Positions 61,182 through 64,000 of a DNA stretch of 64,000 nt are shown here, in pieces. Source of the stretch: JAENVU01 sp038250905 (GTDB lineage: Bacteria > Actinomycetota > Acidimicrobiia > IMCC26256 > JAENVU01); NCBI GenBank assembly GCA_038250905.1, contig JBBSBV010000001.1, positions 62,001 through 126,000 on the forward strand. The letters are read 5' to 3'. The notes beneath the pieces were generated by a model. That model searched no databases. It was not told where the DNA came from and worked only from the letters and a program-made list of their open reading frames with translations. Both the position numbers and the translations under genes were made by a program. The first letter of the stretch is position 1, and every line of letters starts with the position of its first letter.

Positions 61182-62069
61182 GTGACGATCACCAACGACG
61201 AGATCAAAGCCATCGGCGCCATCGACCTCATGCTCGGGATCCCCACGGGTGACCCGAAGCGCTGGTACGAGTTCCTCCGCAAGCAACTGCTCGACCGGGA
61301 GAGTCGCGAAGAGTTCGAGTTCCCCGCGCAGTACATGTTCAAGAACGTGCCGCACTTCGAGGAGAGCATGGACGACCCGGTGTCGTACGTGTTGGCCCAG
61401 ATGGACCATCACGGCATCGCCAAGGCCATGCTCGGCAACAGCTTCCACAACGACGAGACGCAGAACACGATCAAGGCGCACCCCGATCGGTTCTTCGGGA
61501 GCTTCGAGGTCGATCCGAACCGCGGGATGGAAGGCGTCCGCGAACTCGAGGCGGCAGTCCGGGAACTCGGCGTGAAAGCGGCCACCGCGTTCCCCGCAGG
61601 AATGTCACCGCAGGTGCCGATCAACGACAAGAAGTTCTACCCGATCTACGCGAAGTGCGTTGAGCTCGACATCCCGATCTGTGTGTGCGCCGGCGTCCCA
61701 GGACCGCGTGTGCCGTTCGCGCCGCAGGAGGTCGCACTCATCGACGAGGTCTGCTGGTTCTTCCCCGACCTCAAGTTCGTGACCCGTCATGGTTGCGAAC
61801 CGTGGGCCGATCTCGCGGTGAAGCTCATGCTCAAGTGGCCGAACCTGCACTACTCCACCTCCGCGTTCGCGCCGAAGTTCTATCCCAAGGACGTCATCGA
61901 CTACGCCAACACGCGGGGCGCGGAGAAGGTCATGTACGCGGGGTATTTCCCGATGGGGCTCACCCTCGATCGCATCTTCTCGGAACTCCCGGGCGTGCCG
62001 TTCCGCGACCACGTCTGGCCCAAGTTCCTCCGCGAGAACGCCCAGCGCGTCTTCCAGCTCGATGCCTGA
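61182..62069 (+). CDS. Amidohydrolase_2-like protein, tandem copy 1
   Basis: 295 residues from GTG 61182. TIM-barrel amidohydrolase of the ACMSD/LigW-like group: FPAQYMFKNVPHF, VPGPRVPFAPQEVALIDEVCWFFPDLKFVTRHGCEPW, LMLKWPNLHYSTSAFAPK, and the end FRDHVWPKFLRENAQRVFQLD. The usual N-terminal DxHxH metal pair is DLMLG here, and the late metal Asp (GSDFP in relatives) is Tyr in GYFP; only the RHG histidine remains. It may be an atypical hydrolase or decarboxylase, or catalytically altered. First gene of a three-gene operon with operator and leaderless promoter. Confidence 0.8.
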   Translation: MTITNDEIKAIGAIDLMLGIPTGDPKRWYEFLRKQLLDRESREEFEFPAQYMFKNVPHFEESMDDPVSYVLAQMDHHGIAKAMLGNSFHNDETQNTIKAHPDRFFGSFEVDPNRGMEGVRELEAAVRELGVKAATAFPAGMSPQVPINDKKFYPIYAKCVELDIPICVCAGVPGPRVPFAPQEVALIDEVCWFFPDLKFVTRHGCEPWADLAVKLMLKWPNLHYSTSAFAPKFYPKDVIDYANTRGAEKVMYAGYFPMGLTLDRIFSELPGVPFRDHVWPKFLRENAQRVFQLDA

Positions 62070-62976
62070 ATCCGCGGATCCGAAGGCCGGCGCGTACTTC
62101 GACGCGTGGCACGGTGGGGTCGTCGACACGATGATCGGCATGCCGGCGTCGAGCGCCGAGCGCAACACCAAGCACTACGCCCAGATGAACGCGGGCATCC
62201 TCGACAAGGAGGCGCGGGAGAAGTTCACCTTCCCGGCGCAGTACATGTTCAAGGACGTCCCCGACTACGGCGAGGTCGACGACCCGGTCGCGCTGCTGCT
62301 CGCCGAGATGGACCGATTCAACATCACCCGCGGGATGATCAACGTCGCCACCAACGAGGTCGCACGAGCCGCCGCCGCGAATCACCCCGACCGCTTCATC
62401 GCGTCGTTCAACGCCGACCCGAATCGTGGGATGGACTGCGTGCGGGAGCTCGAGATCGCGGTCAAGGAACTCGGGGTGCGCTCGGCCCAGGTCTTCCCGG
62501 CCGGCCTGCTCCCCCAGGTCCCGATCAACGACAAGAAGCTGTACCCGCTCTACGCCAAGTGTGTGGAACTCGACATCCCGATCTTCGTCAACGCCGGGGT
62601 TCCCGGTCCGCGTGTCCCGATGGCCTGCCAGGACGTCGCCCACATCGACGAGGTCTGCTGGTTCTTCCCGGACCTCAAGTTCGTGATGCGCCATGGAGCC
62701 GAGCCCTGGACGCGGCTCGCCGCCAAGCTCATGCTCAAGTGGCCGAACCTCTATTACTCCACCTCCGCGTTCGCCCCGAAGCACTACCCCGCCGACATCG
62801 TGCACTTCGCCAACACGCGCGGCGCCGACAAGATGATCTACGCGGGCTATTTCCCGATGGGTCTGAGTCTCGAACGGATCTTCTCCGAGTTGCCGAGCGT
62901 TCCGTTCCGCGACCACGTCTGGCCCAAGTTCCTCCGCGAGAACGCGGAACGCATCCTCGGATTGGAGACCGCGTGA
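62062..62976 (+). CDS. Amidohydrolase_2-like protein, tandem copy 2
   Basis: 304 residues; its ATG lies inside the end of copy 1 (8-base overlap). It shares all blocks with its neighbours (FPAQYMFKDVPDYGE, ELDIPIFVNAGVPGPRVPM, DEVCWFFPDLKFVMRHGAEPW, KWPNLYYSTSAFAPK). The DxHxH position reads VDTMIGMP and the late Asp is again Tyr (YFPMG). Lys/Glu-rich loops differ, so the paralogues may form a hetero-oligomer or accept different substrates. The next gene's GTG overlaps its stop (GTGA). Confidence 0.8.
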   Translation: MPESADPKAGAYFDAWHGGVVDTMIGMPASSAERNTKHYAQMNAGILDKEAREKFTFPAQYMFKDVPDYGEVDDPVALLLAEMDRFNITRGMINVATNEVARAAAANHPDRFIASFNADPNRGMDCVRELEIAVKELGVRSAQVFPAGLLPQVPINDKKLYPLYAKCVELDIPIFVNAGVPGPRVPMACQDVAHIDEVCWFFPDLKFVMRHGAEPWTRLAAKLMLKWPNLYYSTSAFAPKHYPADIVHFANTRGADKMIYAGYFPMGLSLERIFSELPSVPFRDHVWPKFLRENAERILGLETA

Positions 62977-63878
62977 GTGCCGAAGCCTTCGACGCTGCCC
63001 TCGCCGGCGGCGCCATCGACACCGCGACCGGCATTCCGAAGTCGCGTGAAGAGATGTTCGAGTTCTACGAGTTCATCCGTAAGCAGACGCGGGACGCGGA
63101 GAGTAAGGCCGGCGAGGGCGGCCTCGAGTTCCCCGCGGGATACATGTTCAAGGATCCGGTGCACATCGAGGCTGACGAACTCGGCGACCCGGTGGAGTTC
63201 CTCCTCGGCGAGATGGACCGTCACGGGATCACGAAGGTGATCACCAACGTCGACGACGGTGGCAACGGCGCCCGCGCGGTGCGCGACCACCCCGACCGGT
63301 TCGCGGCGGGCATCGGCGTCGACCCGAACGAAGGCATGGAAGCGGTACGCCGCATCTCCCGCATCGCCGACGAGTTCGACCTCAAGTCGGTGAGCGCGTT
63401 CCCAGCCGGCCTGTACCCGCAGGTGGCGGTCAACGACAAGAAGTTCTATCCGATCTACGCGAAATGCGTTGAGCTCGACATCACCTTCGCCACCACCATC
63501 GGTGTTCCCGGTCCCCGCATCCCGTTCGCGCCGCAGGACGTCGCCCACATCGACGAGGTCTGCTGGTTCTTCCCGGACCTGCGCTTCGTGATGCGTCACG
63601 GCGCCGAACCATGGGCCGACCTGGCGGTGAAGCTCATGCTGAAGTGGCCGAACCTCTACTACTCGACCACTGCCTTCGCGCCGAAGTACTACCCCGAGGA
63701 CATCATCCGGTACGCCAACACGCGCGGTGCCGACAAGATCATCTGGTCGGGCTACTTCCCGGCGGGTCTCACGTACGACCGCATCTTCTCCGAGCTGCCG
63801 TCGGTCCCGTTCAAGGACGAGGTCTGGCCCAAGTTCCTCCGCGAGAACGCAATCAAGGCCTTCAAGCTCGACCAGTAG
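62973..63878 (+). CDS. Amidohydrolase_2-like protein, tandem copy 3
   Basis: 301 residues from GTG 62973. Same fold and blocks as copies 1 and 2 (FPAGYMFKDPVHIE, NDKKFYPIYAKCVELDI, EVCWFFPDLRFVMRHGAEPW, KWPNLYYSTTAFAPK, RYANTRGADKIIWSGYFPAG). IDTATGIP replaces DxHxH and Tyr replaces the late Asp. The ends are all of the form LRENAxxxFxLD. The three genes evidently arose by duplication within the operon. The stop is followed by a hairpin. Confidence 0.8.
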   Translation: MSAEAFDAALAGGAIDTATGIPKSREEMFEFYEFIRKQTRDAESKAGEGGLEFPAGYMFKDPVHIEADELGDPVEFLLGEMDRHGITKVITNVDDGGNGARAVRDHPDRFAAGIGVDPNEGMEAVRRISRIADEFDLKSVSAFPAGLYPQVAVNDKKFYPIYAKCVELDITFATTIGVPGPRIPFAPQDVAHIDEVCWFFPDLRFVMRHGAEPWADLAVKLMLKWPNLYYSTTAFAPKYYPEDIIRYANTRGADKIIWSGYFPAGLTYDRIFSELPSVPFKDEVWPKFLRENAIKAFKLDQ

Positions 63879-63902
63879 CCTTCCCGGTTCCACCCGGGGA
63901 GG
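63879..63902 (+). terminator. Hairpin between the amidohydrolase operon and the next gene
   Basis: CCTTCCCGG (63879-63887) pairs with CCGGGGAGG (63894-63902) with one G-T pair around TTCCAC. Its right arm contains the ribosome-binding site of the following ATG 63908, so besides ending transcription it could hide that site in a read-through mRNA. Confidence 0.4.
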
Positions 63903-63907
63903 GATCC

Positions 63908-64000
63908 ATGGCAGGCCAGGCTCGGCACCTCGTTCTCGTTCTCGCGCTCGCACTCGTGCTCGTCGCGAGCGGCTGCGGCTGGACCCAGTATGCGGGCAAC
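63908..64000 (+). CDS. Lipoprotein, N-terminal fragment
   Basis: 31 residues to the window edge from ATG 63908 (GGGAGGG a few bases upstream). The start has a lipoprotein signal: short basic n-region, a Leu/Val/Ala h-region (LVLVLALALVLVASGC) and lipobox ASGC (C23), followed by WTQYAGN. A W-x-QY-x-GN stretch right after the Cys recalls exported PQQ-type beta-propeller proteins, but too little is visible to assign it. Confidence 0.7.
   Translation, partial: MAGQARHLVLVLALALVLVASGCGWTQYAGN

Noticed and set aside
1..64000. tRNA, rRNA, CRISPR arrays, insertion sequences, prophage
   Set aside because: No array of repeats, transposase-like protein, terminal inverted repeats, integrase or recognisable structural RNA was found on either strand.

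Overview
This is a high-GC, densely packed piece of a bacterial chromosome. Gene content points to a high-GC actinobacterium, most likely Acidimicrobiia or a close relative: F420-type luciferase-like oxidoreductases, acyl-CoA and thioesterase genes, a Ku/LigD-type repair pair, a fused branched-chain-type ABC transporter, mycobacterial-type metallohydrolase and penicillin-binding proteins, and many GTG starts. The assignment is inferred from gene families only. I see no rRNA, tRNA, CRISPR array, insertion sequence or prophage, and no gene-free stretch longer than 300 bases (the largest is about 190).

Layout. 1-4.5 kb (mostly minus): membrane-protein tail, DUF2817 peptidase-like protein, lipoprotein, D-aminoacylase-type amidohydrolase, thioesterase. 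4.6-8.2 kb (plus): acyl-CoA ligase, thioesterase, TetR regulator, haloalkane dehalogenase. 8.3-16.9 kb (plus): an ABC uptake system made of a LivH-LivM fusion, an MFS-LivF-LivG triple fusion and two paralogous binding proteins. 16.9-24.7 kb: acetyltransferase and cytosolic binding-protein-like gene (divergent), Ku and LigD polymerase (divergent), SDR, then a four-gene operon with an ABC exporter, a catalytically degenerate SGNH protein and an HExxH metalloprotein. 24.7-31.8 kb: thiolase, gamma-carbonic-anhydrase-like protein, phytanoyl-CoA dioxygenase, CDF transporter, and a minus-strand operon of serine hydrolase, PIG-L deacetylase, thiolase-like protein and DUF35 protein. 31.8-43.6 kb: carboxylesterase, SDR pair, EthD protein, two LLM oxidoreductases, an acyl-CoA dehydrogenase broken by an amber codon, ArsC, YceH, ferritin-like diiron protein. 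42.9-49.7 kb (minus): gltB-gltD-aat. 49.8-55 kb: acyl-CoA dehydrogenase, SDR, GNAT, class B penicillin-binding protein. 55-61 kb (minus): a membrane-anchored protein, then a respiratory operon (small membrane protein, iron-sulfur flavoprotein, b6-type cytochrome b, Rieske protein, cytochrome c) and a cupredoxin. 61.2-63.9 kb (plus): three tandem amidohydrolase paralogues, then a lipoprotein cut by the window end.

Gene organisation. Most operons use 1-4 base overlaps (ATGA or GTGA), implying translational coupling. Two classes of start stand out. Genes with a clear Shine-Dalgarno have leaders; about sixteen others have no Shine-Dalgarno but a TANNNT -10 hexamer 6-8 bases before the start codon, the layout expected for leaderless mRNAs. 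One palindrome, ATCTGACG-N3-CGTCAGAT, lies in the promoters of two amidohydrolase loci about 57.5 kb apart and suggests a shared repressor.

The most unusual items are the MFS-LivF-LivG fusion, the tandem amidohydrolases that have lost canonical metal-binding residues, the shared operator, the leaderless promoters, the dead SGNH protein in an ABC operon, the b6-type respiratory complex with an attached iron-sulfur flavoprotein, and the acyl-CoA dehydrogenase with a single in-frame TAG.
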